This document shows positions 29,575-38,270 of a stretch of 64,000 bases of DNA, in pieces. Positions within the stretch are counted from its first letter, which is position 1. The number at the start of each line of letters is the position of its first letter. A program made the translations under genes and the position numbers. The notes below the pieces were generated by a model. The model saw only the letters and a list, made by a program, of their open reading frames with translations, ran no database searches and had not been told where the DNA came from. Source of the DNA: VMDJ01 sp038144195 (lineage in GTDB: Bacteria > Pseudomonadota > Gammaproteobacteria > Chromatiales > Chromatiaceae); contig JAYQNH010000002.1 in assembly GCA_038144195.1 (NCBI GenBank), positions 1,240,001 to 1,304,000 of the forward strand. Direction: 5' to 3'.

Positions 29575-30599
29575 TTAGCCCAACATCGCCTGAAAGGCTT
29601 TGGCGAGTTGATCAGATCGCTTGGGATCTCGCATAACGGCTAACAAGGGTTGCTGAAGTGTTGAAATGCGCAATAAGTCACTGATGCAATGATTAAAAAT
29701 CGCCTGATCGACCTCTTTATCAGCCAATGTTTCCAAATAAGAAAGCGCAATCTCGGGGTTCTGCATCGCTTCCCACGCGCGCCCACCAATAGCGGCTAAA
29801 ACTTCTGGGTCGGTAGCAAACTCAGTCGATAGCGATTTTCGGATGGCCGAGTCACGATGTTTCTCAGGGGCTTGAGATAAGCCTCGAACAAGTGCAGCAA
29901 GGACTGCGGCATCAGTTACCTCGCTATCGAGTTTTGCGCTGAGGCTGCTCGCTAATCCGTCTGGTAGTGACTGGTTTTCAAGACACTGGCATAGCGCAAC
30001 GAGGGGTTCATTGGGCAGAAGCGGAATAGCCTGCGTCATCAAATCAGCTATCTCTTTATCGCCAATGCGGGCGGCAAGATCTGCAATGCCCTGATAACCC
30101 ACAAACGCCCATTGATCCCAACCCACTGCGCCAGAGAAATACGATTTTGCGTGTTCGAAATATTGAGAAGGTTCACGATTTAGGTGCAGGCCTAGCTGCG
30201 CATTAAGATTAGCGAGCTTGTCGTCACGCGGTTTAAACACATGCGGATTGTCTTCTAGCGCTGCATCAAGGTCAGATGATTTACCATCCGCGGCTTCAGC
30301 TGCCAGCTCAACAAAACGATGCAGGAAATAGTCACGAGTTGCCTGGACAAGCTTACCTTGCTCATCAAGATCAAACTGAATGAACCAAATTACTGGTTCG
30401 GTCAACGAAGTGGGGCGCTGTTGTAAAATAGCAAGCCACGCTTTTTTTGTAGCGGGTAAGGGTAGCTCTGCTCAGTTTTTTCAAAGGCAAGAAAGTCATC
30501 GCGACTGATGACACTAACTCGGCGACCTACATCGAAGAGGCTCAGCGTGGCGCCGGTGTTTTCAAGAAATTCAGTGAGGGTGAGGCTTTCGGTCATCAT
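29575..30599 (-). CDS. DUF3549-family protein (frameshift)
   Basis: About 340 residues when repaired. ATG at 30599 gives MMTESLTLTEFLENTG and LFDVGRRVSVISRDDFLAFE, the family N-terminus. The frame breaks at T7 (30442-30448 on the plus strand); one more base joins QKKAWLAIL to TSLTEPVIWFIQFDLDEQG, and the rest is the shorter open frame to 29575. DUF3549 is common in gammaproteobacteria; function unknown. The ATG overlaps the stop of ycgN by four bases, so the two are coupled. Confidence 0.8.
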
Positions 30600-31038
30600 T
30601 CCAACCAATCAATGAGGTGGCTTTCTAAGTTATCCGCCTCATCCTCACAGATGGTGCGATCGCAGACGCGCATACCGGCTCCAATCACCGAATCCGGGTC
30701 ACCAGTGATCAGGGGTGCCACTGAGGCAGGGGTTTCCCTTCGGCGAGTAATCGATAACTACAGGTCTTGGGAAGCCAGTAGGGGTCAACCAACGTGTCGA
30801 GGGTGATGGTCACGCAATCTGAAACGCGGGTTGAGCGATTTTTGTAATCAGTACAACGACCTGTGTCGGTATCCAGAAGTCGGCAGTGCACATTGGTGAA
30901 ATAGATTTCTCCGGTATCTTCATCCTCAAGGCGATGCAGGCAGCATTTAGCACAGCCATCACACAAGGATTCCCATTCATCTCGAGTGAGCTCAGAGAGG
31001 GATTTTTCTTCCCAAAAAGGTGAATTTGGACTTGACAT
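30596..31038 (-). CDS. YcgN/UPF0260 family cysteine-cluster protein (frameshift)
   Basis: About 147 residues when repaired. Cysteines in SLCDGCAKCCLHRL, NVHCRLLD, GRCTDYKNR, VSDCVT, KTCSYRLL and later CDRTICEDE follow the UPF0260 pattern, probably metal binding; function unknown. As read, the frame ends at PQWHP; a missing base in the run at 30712-30715 would give LITGDPDSVIGAGMRVCDRT and on to the stop at 30596. Start ATG at 31038 (MSSPNSPFW), 31047 possible. Confidence 0.85.
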
Positions 31039-31366
31039 GTGGTGCATTCTAACCCGCTTGCCGCACAATATTAGGGTTTTATTATTAACAGGCAGGGGTG
31101 TTAAGGGTAAAAAGTGATATTTTGCGTTATATTACCCATGTGAAATATAAAATTAACTCTATAAACTATTGTTTTGTATTTAAAAATAGGAATTGGTCAA
31201 AAAGTTGCCAATTTAATAAACTGATAACGAATACGTCGTCTAGGTCGTCAATTTTTCAGTTTCCTAACAGACTTATCCACAGGGTCTGTGGAAAACTTCC
31301 GCTCAAATCAGGGTATGATTTGGCCATCGCCACCTAAGGTATTGATGCACGAGTATTTTGCACAAA
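31039..31366. other. Non-coding gap between ycgN and xerD
   Basis: About 330 bases between divergent genes, AT-rich, without a plausible gene. It must hold both promoters. It contains a DnaA-box-like dyad close to xerD (listed separately). Confidence 0.6.
31273..31295. promoter_or_regulatory. Inverted pair of DnaA-box-like 9-mers
   Basis: TTATCCACA (31273-31281), a perfect match to the classical DnaA box, followed after 5 bases by TGTGGAAAA, the complement of TTTTCCACA. The core TCCACAG-GG-T-CTGTGGA is a palindrome with 3-base spacing. It lies about 70 bases upstream of xerD. DnaA binding or another dyad-binding regulator is inferred. Confidence 0.5.
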
Positions 31367-32297
31367 ATGTCCGCTTCAGAAACGACCGCCTCAGCCCCAC
31401 TTCCGGAAGATCAAATCCGTCTCATCGAGCAATTCGCCGATGCATTATGGATGGAAAGGGGCTTATCTAAAAATACTTTAGCGGCGTATCAAAATGATTT
31501 ACGTCATGTGGCTCTATGGTTGGTGGATAACAACTCCTCTCTTAATAAAGCAGGACGGCAAGATCTATTGGGTTACCTAGCAAGTCTGGTTGATCAGCGC
31601 GTGCAGCCAAGGACCAGCGCGCGTCGTCTGTCGAGCTTGCGTCAGTTTTATCAGCTGGCCGTGCGTGAGCATTGGCTCTCGGAAGATCCCAGCGCTCTGA
31701 TCGAAGCACCTAAGTTAGGTCGATCTTTACCTAAGTCATTGAGTGAGCAAGATGTTGAAGCTTTATTGATGGCGCCTGACGTCGAGTCACCTGAGGGTGA
31801 ACGTGATCGCTGCATGTTGGAATTGCTCTACGCGACCGGCCTACGTGTGAGTGAATTGGTCTCATTGCAGGTTAACGAAGGTGAGCTTGTCGCAAGGATT
31901 GGTTCGCGTCACCGGTAAAGGCGGAAAAGAACGCTTAGTACCCATGGGTGAAGAGGCCGCCGATTGGTTGCGCCGTTTTAATGCGGGCGGTCGAGCTGAG
32001 TTGCTCAAAGCACAACCGTGTGATGGGTTTTTCCCAACACGCCGTGGTGATGCCATGACTCGGCAGGCGTTTTGGTATCGCATTAAAAAACATGCGGCCA
32101 GTGCAGGGATAAAAACTGAGCTGTCGCCACATACGCTTCGTCATGCCTTTGCTACCCACCTGATTAATCACGGCGCTGATCTTCGTGTGGTGCAGTTGTT
32201 ATTAGGTCATAGCTCATTGTCCACGACGCAGATCTATACCCACGTAGCACGTGAGCGTTTAGCGAGTTTGCATCAGCAACACCACCCGCGTGCCTAG
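31367..32297 (+). CDS. xerD: Site-specific recombinase XerD (frameshift)
   Basis: About 309 residues when repaired. Tyrosine recombinase that resolves chromosome dimers at dif. N-terminal SAM-like core-binding domain (LIEQFADALWMERGLSKNTLAAYQND), catalytic Arg in LYATGLRVSELVSL, Lys in VTGKGGKERLVP, HxxR in LSPHTLRHAFATH, final His in LLGHSSLSTTQIYTHV with the catalytic Tyr. The frame breaks at 31880-31881 (extra G). ATG at 31367. Not adjacent to the tRNA-Arg island and close to dsbC as in many gammaproteobacteria, so it is the housekeeping XerD. Confidence 0.93.
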
Positions 32298-32371
32298 GAA
32301 CTTGTTACGCGAATCAAAAGTCTGCTGTGATAGCCTTTACGGCGTTTTCGAATAACTACCAAGGAAGAAAC

Positions 32372-33115
32372 ATGCGTTTAATCACATTAGGTGTGATGGC
32401 CCTAACTTTATTGAGCAGTGCTGTGATGGCGCAGCCGGCATCACCTGAGGCAGACAAAGCTATACGTGCGGCCTTAGGGACTAAGTTGCCTATCCTGACG
32501 ATCGATGAAGTGAATGCAACACCCATCAATGGTCTTTACGAAGTGGTCTATGGCACTAATCTTATTTACGTCACTTCGGATGGCCGTTTCCTGATGCGTG
32601 GCGATATCGTTGATCTTGAATCGCGTGAGCTTCTGACTGAGAACCGTAAGCGTGATTTAAAACAAGCCAAGCTTGCATCGCTTAATGAAGACGACATGAT
32701 TATCTATGGTGACAAATCGTTGCCCTATCAAGTCACCGTGTTTACCGATATCGATTGTGGCTACTGTCGCAAGCTGCACAGCCAAATCAAAGAGTACAAC
32801 GAAGAAGGTATCCGGATTCGTTACTTGGCTTATCCGCGTTCAGGCATCATGCGTGATGGCAAGATGACCGAATCTGCGGCGTTGGCTGAATCAGTTTGGT
32901 GTGCCGATGATAAGCATGCAGCGTTAACCGATGCGAAAGCCGGCAAAGATGTATCAAGTAAAAATTGTGGTAGTCCGGTGGCTGCGCAATACCAGTTGGG
33001 ACAAGATTTTGGAGTAACTGGCACGCCGGCTTTGTTATTCAACGATGGTGAGTTGGTGCCAGGTTATGTGCCACCTAAGCGTTTAGCCGCGGCACTAAAA
33101 GCTCAGAAGAAATAA
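32372..33115 (+). CDS. dsbC: Thiol:disulfide interchange protein DsbC
   Basis: 247 residues. Signal peptide about 1-20 (ALTLLSSAVMA). Periplasmic disulfide isomerase: N-terminal dimerisation domain (about 25-90) and thioredoxin fold with active site DCGYCRKLHSQ near residue 129. The second cysteine pair (WCADD, KNCGSP) and the cis-Pro TGTPALLF are present. ATG at 32372 has AAGGAAG upstream. It follows xerD, a common gammaproteobacterial pairing, and is convergent with mutS with no gap. Confidence 0.93.
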   Translation: MRLITLGVMALTLLSSAVMAQPASPEADKAIRAALGTKLPILTIDEVNATPINGLYEVVYGTNLIYVTSDGRFLMRGDIVDLESRELLTENRKRDLKQAKLASLNEDDMIIYGDKSLPYQVTVFTDIDCGYCRKLHSQIKEYNEEGIRIRYLAYPRSGIMRDGKMTESAALAESVWCADDKHAALTDAKAGKDVSSKNCGSPVAAQYQLGQDFGVTGTPALLFNDGELVPGYVPPKRLAAALKAQKK

Positions 33116-35677
33116 TTATTTGTCTCGCAGGCGCTTGAGTTCGTATAAGTACTCAAGTGCTTCGCGAGGGGATAGTTCATCTGGATTTATCAGATCTAGA
33201 TGCTCAAGCACAGCGGATGGCGTCTCGCTGGTCTCATTAGTAAATAACGATAACTGATCATGCGTGCTTCGCTCTGAAGCTTGTTGCTCTAATTCTTTTA
33301 GACGTGTTTTGGCTTGTGCAATCACCATCTTAGGAACGCCAGCCAATGCGGCCACCTGTAAGCCATAACTCTGATTGGCAGGGCCTTCTTTAACGGCATG
33401 TAAAAACACAATCGAATCGCCATGCTCAACTGCATCAAGATGCATATTGCTGATGGTGGAGACCTCTTCCGGTAGTGCGGTGAGCTCAAAGTAATGCGTT
33501 GCAAATAAGGTAAAGGCCTTAATTGATTTGGCCAGTTGAATCGCGCAAGCCCATGCGAGAGATAAACCGTCGAAAGTGCTGGTGCCGCGACCAATCTCGT
33601 CCATTAAGACAAGTGACTGCTCTGTCGCGTTATGCAGAATGTTTGCGGTCTCTTCCATCTCCACCATAAAGGTCGAGCGACCACCCGCAAGATCATCCGA
33701 TGCGCCAATACGCGAGAATATCCGATCAATAGGACCCAAGGTGGCTGAGCTGGCAGGTACAAAGCTGCCGGCATACGCGAGTAAGGTGATCAACGCAGCT
33801 TGTCGCATGTAAGTCGACTTACCACCCATGTTCGGACCGGTGATGATCAACATGCGTTGTTTATCATCTAAGTGCACATCGTTAGCGACAAAAGGTGTGT
33901 TGCTGACTTGTTCAACAACTGGGTGGCGACCTTGCTCAATATCAATGCCCGGCGTGTTGCTCAGGGTTGGACGTGCAAGGTTTAATGACTCAGCGCGCTC
34001 GGCTAAATTACACAGCACATCTAACTCAGCAATGCTGCGCGCACTGAGTTGCAGTGCGCCTAGGCTCTCTTGCAAGGTGCTGATTAACGCCTCGTATAGA
34101 GCTTTCTCGCGTGACAGTGATCGTTCGCGCGCTGATAGCACTTGGTCTTCAAACTTTTTAAGCTCGGGGGTGATGAAACGTTCAGCACTTTTTAAGGTTT
34201 GACGACGCACATAATCGTCAGGTGCATCTTTGGCACGTGCTTTACTGATCTCGATGTAATAACCATGAATGCGGTTATAGCTCACCTTGAGTGTTTCGAT
34301 GCCTGTGCGTTCACGCTCACGTGTTTCTAGATCAAGTAAAAATTGATCAGCATTTTGTGACAAGGCACGTAGCTCATCTAATTCAGCGTCATAACCTTCT
34401 GCTAAAACACCACCATCTCGGATCACAACAGGTGGGTTTTCAACAACAGCAGACATTAATAACTGATGGGTATCAGGATGCTGACTGATCTCGCTAGCAA
34501 GCGATGCGATAGCATCGTGTTGAATAGTCGCGAGCTGAGCTTGCAACTCGGGCAGCTGTCCTAAACCATCTCGAAGAAGCGCTAAGTCCCGTGGTCTAGC
34601 TGAACCCAAGGCAACACGTGCCAAGATGCGTTCGAGATCACCAATACCATCGAGCGTGTTACCAATTGCTTGGTATTGCTGTTGCAACATCAATGTCTCA
34701 ATCGCGTCATGACGTTGCGACACCTTCTCAATGTCGCGCAAAGGTTGATTGATCCAGCGGCCGAGTAAGCGACTGCCCATCGCGGTATGGCATTGATCTA
34801 ACAAGTCAACAATCGAATGTTTTTTGCTGCCATTACTGGCGTGATTAATCTCAAGGTTTTGACGGGTTGCGGCGTCAACAACGACAAACTGGTCGCGATG
34901 CTCTAATCGAATGCCCGTGATGTGCGGTAAGGCCATCTGTTGGGTTTCGTTAAGGTATTGCAGTAAAGCCCCCGCTGCAGTGATAACATGCGGATGATCA
35001 GCAAGCCCAAAGCAACCTAAGTCACGTGTTTTAAATTGCTCACAGAGCAAGCGCTGCGCAACATCTAAATCAAAGTGCCAATCAGGACGTTTGGTTAAAC
35101 CACCTTTATGCCAACGACTCAGTTGCCAATCAAAGTTCTCAGCGATGAGTAACTCGGCGGGTTGTAAGCGCTGTAGCTCAGCTGCGACTGCTTCGGATGA
35201 GTTGAGTTGCTGTGCATTGAATTGGCCGCCAGTTATATCCAACCAAGTCAGTGCAAAGATGTCACCTTGTTGATAAAGAGCTGCGAGTAAATTATCGCGG
35301 CGCTCGTCCATTAAGGCTTCGTCAGATACGGTACCTGGAGTAACCACTCGCGCCACTTTGCGCTCAACCGGTCCCTTGCTTGTCGCAGGGTCGCCCACTT
35401 GTTCACAAATCGCGACAGATTCACCCAGCTTAACTAGTTTAGCCAGATAGCCTTCTGCTGCGTGATAAGGCACGCCAGCCATCGGAATTTTGTTACCGCC
35501 CGATTTGCCTCTTGCGGTAAGCGTAATGTCGAGCAAACGCGCGGCCTTTTCGGCATCTTCATAGAAGAGCTCGTAAAAATCGCCCATGCGATAAAACACC
35601 AAGCGATCAGGATGATCTGCTTTGATGCGCAGATACTGCTGCATCACAGGGGTGTGTTGAGGGGCGTTATCGCTCAC
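33116..35677 (-). CDS. mutS: DNA mismatch repair protein MutS
   Basis: 853 residues. Mismatch-contacting F-x-E motif in RMGDFYELFYEDA near residue 33; Walker A TGPNMGGKSTYMRQ near residue 617; signature FMVEMEETANIL; Walker B SLVLMDEIGRGTSTFDG; C-terminal helices end near the stop. Full length, no break. Divergent cupin and pncC are upstream. Typical position of mutS beside pncC/recA. Confidence 0.96.
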   Translation of the reverse strand: MSDNAPQHTPVMQQYLRIKADHPDRLVFYRMGDFYELFYEDAEKAARLLDITLTARGKSGGNKIPMAGVPYHAAEGYLAKLVKLGESVAICEQVGDPATSKGPVERKVARVVTPGTVSDEALMDERRDNLLAALYQQGDIFALTWLDITGGQFNAQQLNSSEAVAAELQRLQPAELLIAENFDWQLSRWHKGGLTKRPDWHFDLDVAQRLLCEQFKTRDLGCFGLADHPHVITAAGALLQYLNETQQMALPHITGIRLEHRDQFVVVDAATRQNLEINHASNGSKKHSIVDLLDQCHTAMGSRLLGRWINQPLRDIEKVSQRHDAIETLMLQQQYQAIGNTLDGIGDLERILARVALGSARPRDLALLRDGLGQLPELQAQLATIQHDAIASLASEISQHPDTHQLLMSAVVENPPVVIRDGGVLAEGYDAELDELRALSQNADQFLLDLETRERERTGIETLKVSYNRIHGYYIEISKARAKDAPDDYVRRQTLKSAERFITPELKKFEDQVLSARERSLSREKALYEALISTLQESLGALQLSARSIAELDVLCNLAERAESLNLARPTLSNTPGIDIEQGRHPVVEQVSNTPFVANDVHLDDKQRMLIITGPNMGGKSTYMRQAALITLLAYAGSFVPASSATLGPIDRIFSRIGASDDLAGGRSTFMVEMEETANILHNATEQSLVLMDEIGRGTSTFDGLSLAWACAIQLAKSIKAFTLFATHYFELTALPEEVSTISNMHLDAVEHGDSIVFLHAVKEGPANQSYGLQVAALAGVPKMVIAQAKTRLKELEQQASERSTHDQLSLFTNETSETPSAVLEHLDLINPDELSPREALEYLYELKRLRDK

Positions 35678-35683
35678 GCGAGA

Positions 35684-35962
35684 TCAACCAAAGTTGTAGT
35701 GCTTTTCGACGTCTTTGGTAATGTTCCAAACGCACTTCATACCTTTAGGGAAGGTGATTAAATCGCCACGCTTAAACGCTTGTGGCTCGCCACCCTCTGG
35801 GGTCACGGTAAATTCACCACGAAGGATATAGCAGGTCTCTCTGTCGTGATATTCCCAATCAAAGGTGCTGACCTCTTTGCGCCAAATAGCCCAGTCGTAC
35901 ACGCCAAGCACCTCACATTTCATCGGAGAGGCGTTGCGCTCTACTAAAATCTCATTGTTCAT
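35684..35962 (-). CDS. Small cupin (DUF861-like) protein
   Basis: 92 residues from ATG 35962 (MNNEILVERNASP). Cupin core: YDWAIWRKEVSTFDWEYHDRETCYILRGE and then GDLITFPKGMKCVWNI, matching the EutQ-like cupin_3 group. The family binds a metal or sugar-like ligand; function unknown. Ends 6 bases from mutS, so it may be co-transcribed with it. Longer in-frame starts upstream are rejected because the cupin fold starts here. Confidence 0.8.
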   Translation of the reverse strand: MNNEILVERNASPMKCEVLGVYDWAIWRKEVSTFDWEYHDRETCYILRGEFTVTPEGGEPQAFKRGDLITFPKGMKCVWNITKDVEKHYNFG

Positions 35963-36058
35963 AAAGCAATCCTGAAGCATCGAATGTCGATGAAAAACGC
36001 ATTGTACCGAATGCGCTTTTTCTTGTTTGTGTGAATGCGAGCTATGCCAGAATGAGGC

Positions 36059-36532
36059 ATGCAAAAAGTCCTCCAAGAGATCGCTGAAAAGGCGCTACAG
36101 CAGCACATTGTGATTGCCACAGCCGAGTCATGTACCGGCGGTTGGATTGCCCAACAGCTCACCGAGTTATCCGGTTCAAGCGCTTGGTTTGATCGCGGAT
36201 TTGTTACCTACAGTAATGAGGCTAAGCAGCAGATGCTTGGCGTTTCAGCACACACCCTTGAACAGCATGGCGCAGTCAGCGAAGCCGTCGTCCGTGAGAT
36301 GGCAGAAGGTGCGTTGGCAAACAGTTCGGCCAATCTCGCCATCGCCGTCAGTGGTATCGCAGGTCCAACCGGTGGCACGGCAGAGAAGCCGGTCGGTTTG
36401 GTCTGGATGGCCTGGGCTATTAAAGACAGCAAGGTTGATGCGGAGTCGCAGGTCTTTGCTGGAGATCGTGCTGAAGTCAGGCGTCAGGCTGTTGATCATG
36501 TTCTGCGTAGAATTGCCACACGAATTAGCTAA
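36059..36532 (+). CDS. pncC: Nicotinamide-nucleotide amidase PncC (CinA C-terminal domain)
   Basis: 157 residues, the single-domain form of CinA. Motifs VIATAESCTGGWIAQQLTELSG near residue 18, GAVSEAVVREMAEGAL near 75 and ISGIAGPTGGT near 98 are the deamidase site. It recycles nicotinamide mononucleotide to nicotinate mononucleotide. Just upstream of recA, the standard gammaproteobacterial neighbour. Confidence 0.93.
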   Translation: MQKVLQEIAEKALQQHIVIATAESCTGGWIAQQLTELSGSSAWFDRGFVTYSNEAKQQMLGVSAHTLEQHGAVSEAVVREMAEGALANSSANLAIAVSGIAGPTGGTAEKPVGLVWMAWAIKDSKVDAESQVFAGDRAEVRRQAVDHVLRRIATRIS

Positions 36533-36541
36533 TCCGAGAAA

Positions 36542-36572
36542 AAATGCAAAAAAGTGTAAAAAAAGTGCATTT
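36542..36572. promoter_or_regulatory. Inverted repeat upstream of recA
   Basis: AAATGCA (36542-36548) and TGCATTT (36566-36572) form a perfect 7-base inverted repeat separated by 17 purine-rich bases, 76 bases before the recA ATG. I see no CTGT-N8-ACAG LexA box in this interval. It could be a regulatory site or chance in A-rich sequence. Confidence 0.35.
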
Positions 36573-36647
36573 CAGACTAGAAAACAAAAAGAGAACAAAC
36601 TACACTCCTGTTTAACAGCTAAAAACACCATGTAGGGGAGAGAACCA

Positions 36648-37697
36648 ATGGATGAGAATCGCAAAAAAGCACTAGCCGCTGCACTGACTCAGATCGAAAA
36701 GCAGTTTGGTAAAGGTTCGGTAATGCGTATGGGTGACGGCACCGCGATACGCGATATCGAAGCAATTTCAACTGGTTCTCTAACGCTCGATATTGCTCTA
36801 GGTATTGGCGGTATTCCTAAGGGCCGCATCATCGAGATCTACGGTCCTGAATCATCAGGTAAAACCACAATGACACTGCAGTGTGTGGCAGAAGCACAAA
36901 AGATCGGCGGCACCTGTGCCTTCGTGGATGCTGAGCACGCACTGGATCCTGTTTATGCTGAAAAGCTTGGTGTAGATATGGATGAGTTACTTGTTTCTCA
37001 GCCAGATACCGGTGAGCAAGCACTCGAAATTACCGACATGTTGGTACGTTCAGGCGCGGTTGATGTGATCGTTGTCGACTCAGTCGCTGCATTAACGCCT
37101 AAAGCTGAAATCGAAGGTGAGATGGGTGATTCTCACGTTGGCTTACAAGCGCGTTTGATGTCACAAGCTTTGCGTAAGCTGACCGCAAACATCAAAAAAT
37201 CAAACTGTATGGTGATCTTCATCAACCAGATTCGTATGAAGATTGGTGTGATGTTTGGTTCGCCCGAAACCACCACTGGTGGTAACGCATTGAAGTTTTA
37301 CTCATCAGTTCGCTTAGACATCCGTCGCATTGGCGCGATCAAGAAAGGCGAAGAGGTGATTGGTAACCAGACTCGCGTCAAAGTGGTGAAGAACAAAGTT
37401 GCACCACCGTTTAAGCAAGCAGAGTTCGAGATTCTTTACGGTGAGGGTGTTTCTCGTGAAGGTGAAATCATCGAGCTGGGTGTTGCCATGGGTCTGATCG
37501 AAAAGGCAGGCGCTTGGTACAGCTGCAATGGTGATCGCATCGGTCAGGGTAAAGAGAACGTACGTGCGTTCCTGAAAGAGAACGCTGAGCTAGCCAATTC
37601 TCTTGAAGCACAGATTCGTGAAGCAGCGATGCCTAAAACGCAAGCGGCACCAAAAGCTGAAGACGAAAACCAAGACGAGATATCTGATAAGGGATAA
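36648..37697 (+). CDS. recA: Recombinase RecA
   Basis: 349 residues. Walker A YGPESSGKTT near residue 66, VDSVAALTPKAEIEGEMGD near 144, L2 loop FGSPETTTGGNALKFY, C-terminal acidic tail (EDENQDEISD). Catalyses strand exchange and triggers SOS autocleavage of LexA and UmuD. ATG follows GGGGAG. recX follows at once. Confidence 0.97.
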   Translation: MDENRKKALAAALTQIEKQFGKGSVMRMGDGTAIRDIEAISTGSLTLDIALGIGGIPKGRIIEIYGPESSGKTTMTLQCVAEAQKIGGTCAFVDAEHALDPVYAEKLGVDMDELLVSQPDTGEQALEITDMLVRSGAVDVIVVDSVAALTPKAEIEGEMGDSHVGLQARLMSQALRKLTANIKKSNCMVIFINQIRMKIGVMFGSPETTTGGNALKFYSSVRLDIRRIGAIKKGEEVIGNQTRVKVVKNKVAPPFKQAEFEILYGEGVSREGEIIELGVAMGLIEKAGAWYSCNGDRIGQGKENVRAFLKENAELANSLEAQIREAAMPKTQAAPKAEDENQDEISDKG

Positions 37698-37700
37698 CCC

Positions 37701-38153
37701 TTGACCGACTATACGTCTGAGTTACTTGATCTCGAAGCAGCGGGGGTGCGTTACCTCGCTGCCCGAGAACATAGTCGCTACGAGCTGACTCAAAAGCTCG
37801 CTAAAAAGACTGAGAATCCCTCCCTGATAGACCGTTTGCTCAATGATTTTGAGCGCAGAGGACTGCTGTCTGATGCTCGGTTCACAGAGCAGTATGTGCA
37901 TATGCGAACTCGTCGTGGATACGGCCCTCTGCGTATTCGTGATGAATTACGTCAGCGCGGTGTCGATCAATCGTTGATTGAAGATTGGATCGATATCAAT
38001 GGCTCGGAATGGCGAGCACACATCTCCGAGGTGGCTGCGCATAAATTCGGTCTTGAGCGTGCTATCAAGACTAAAGACCAAGCCAAGCGAGCGCGCTTTT
38101 TACAATATCGTGGATTTCCTGAAAATCTGATTCGCGGCTATTTGTGGGACTAA
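37701..38153 (+). CDS. recX: RecA regulator RecX
   Basis: 150 residues. It begins with TTG (3 bases after the recA stop). Family motifs: ARLAAREHSRYEL-like region at 20 (here YLAAREHSRYELTQKL), LLSDARFTEQYVHMR near 58, GYGPLRIRDELRQRGVD near 76 and ARFLQYRGFPENLIR near the end. Binds RecA filaments. Translationally coupled. Confidence 0.92.
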   Translation: MTDYTSELLDLEAAGVRYLAAREHSRYELTQKLAKKTENPSLIDRLLNDFERRGLLSDARFTEQYVHMRTRRGYGPLRIRDELRQRGVDQSLIEDWIDINGSEWRAHISEVAAHKFGLERAIKTKDQAKRARFLQYRGFPENLIRGYLWD

Positions 38154-38270
38154 GTCCTCAAACCCTTTGTTTTAGCGCCATTTATCTGCATTTTTAGGCG
38201 TTCTCATGGGTGACTTTTAAGTGATTTCCCCATAACATTCCGCCTCTGTTTTTTTAACCGCACAAGCCAG

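Noticed and set aside
31273..31295. Chromosomal replication origin
   Set aside because: Only two DnaA-like boxes, no AT-rich unwinding repeats with further boxes, and no dnaA, dnaN, gidA or rnpA nearby.
31367..32297. XerD as integrase of the tRNA-Arg island
   Set aside because: It is 17 kb away, next to dsbC as usual for housekeeping XerD, and has no island context.
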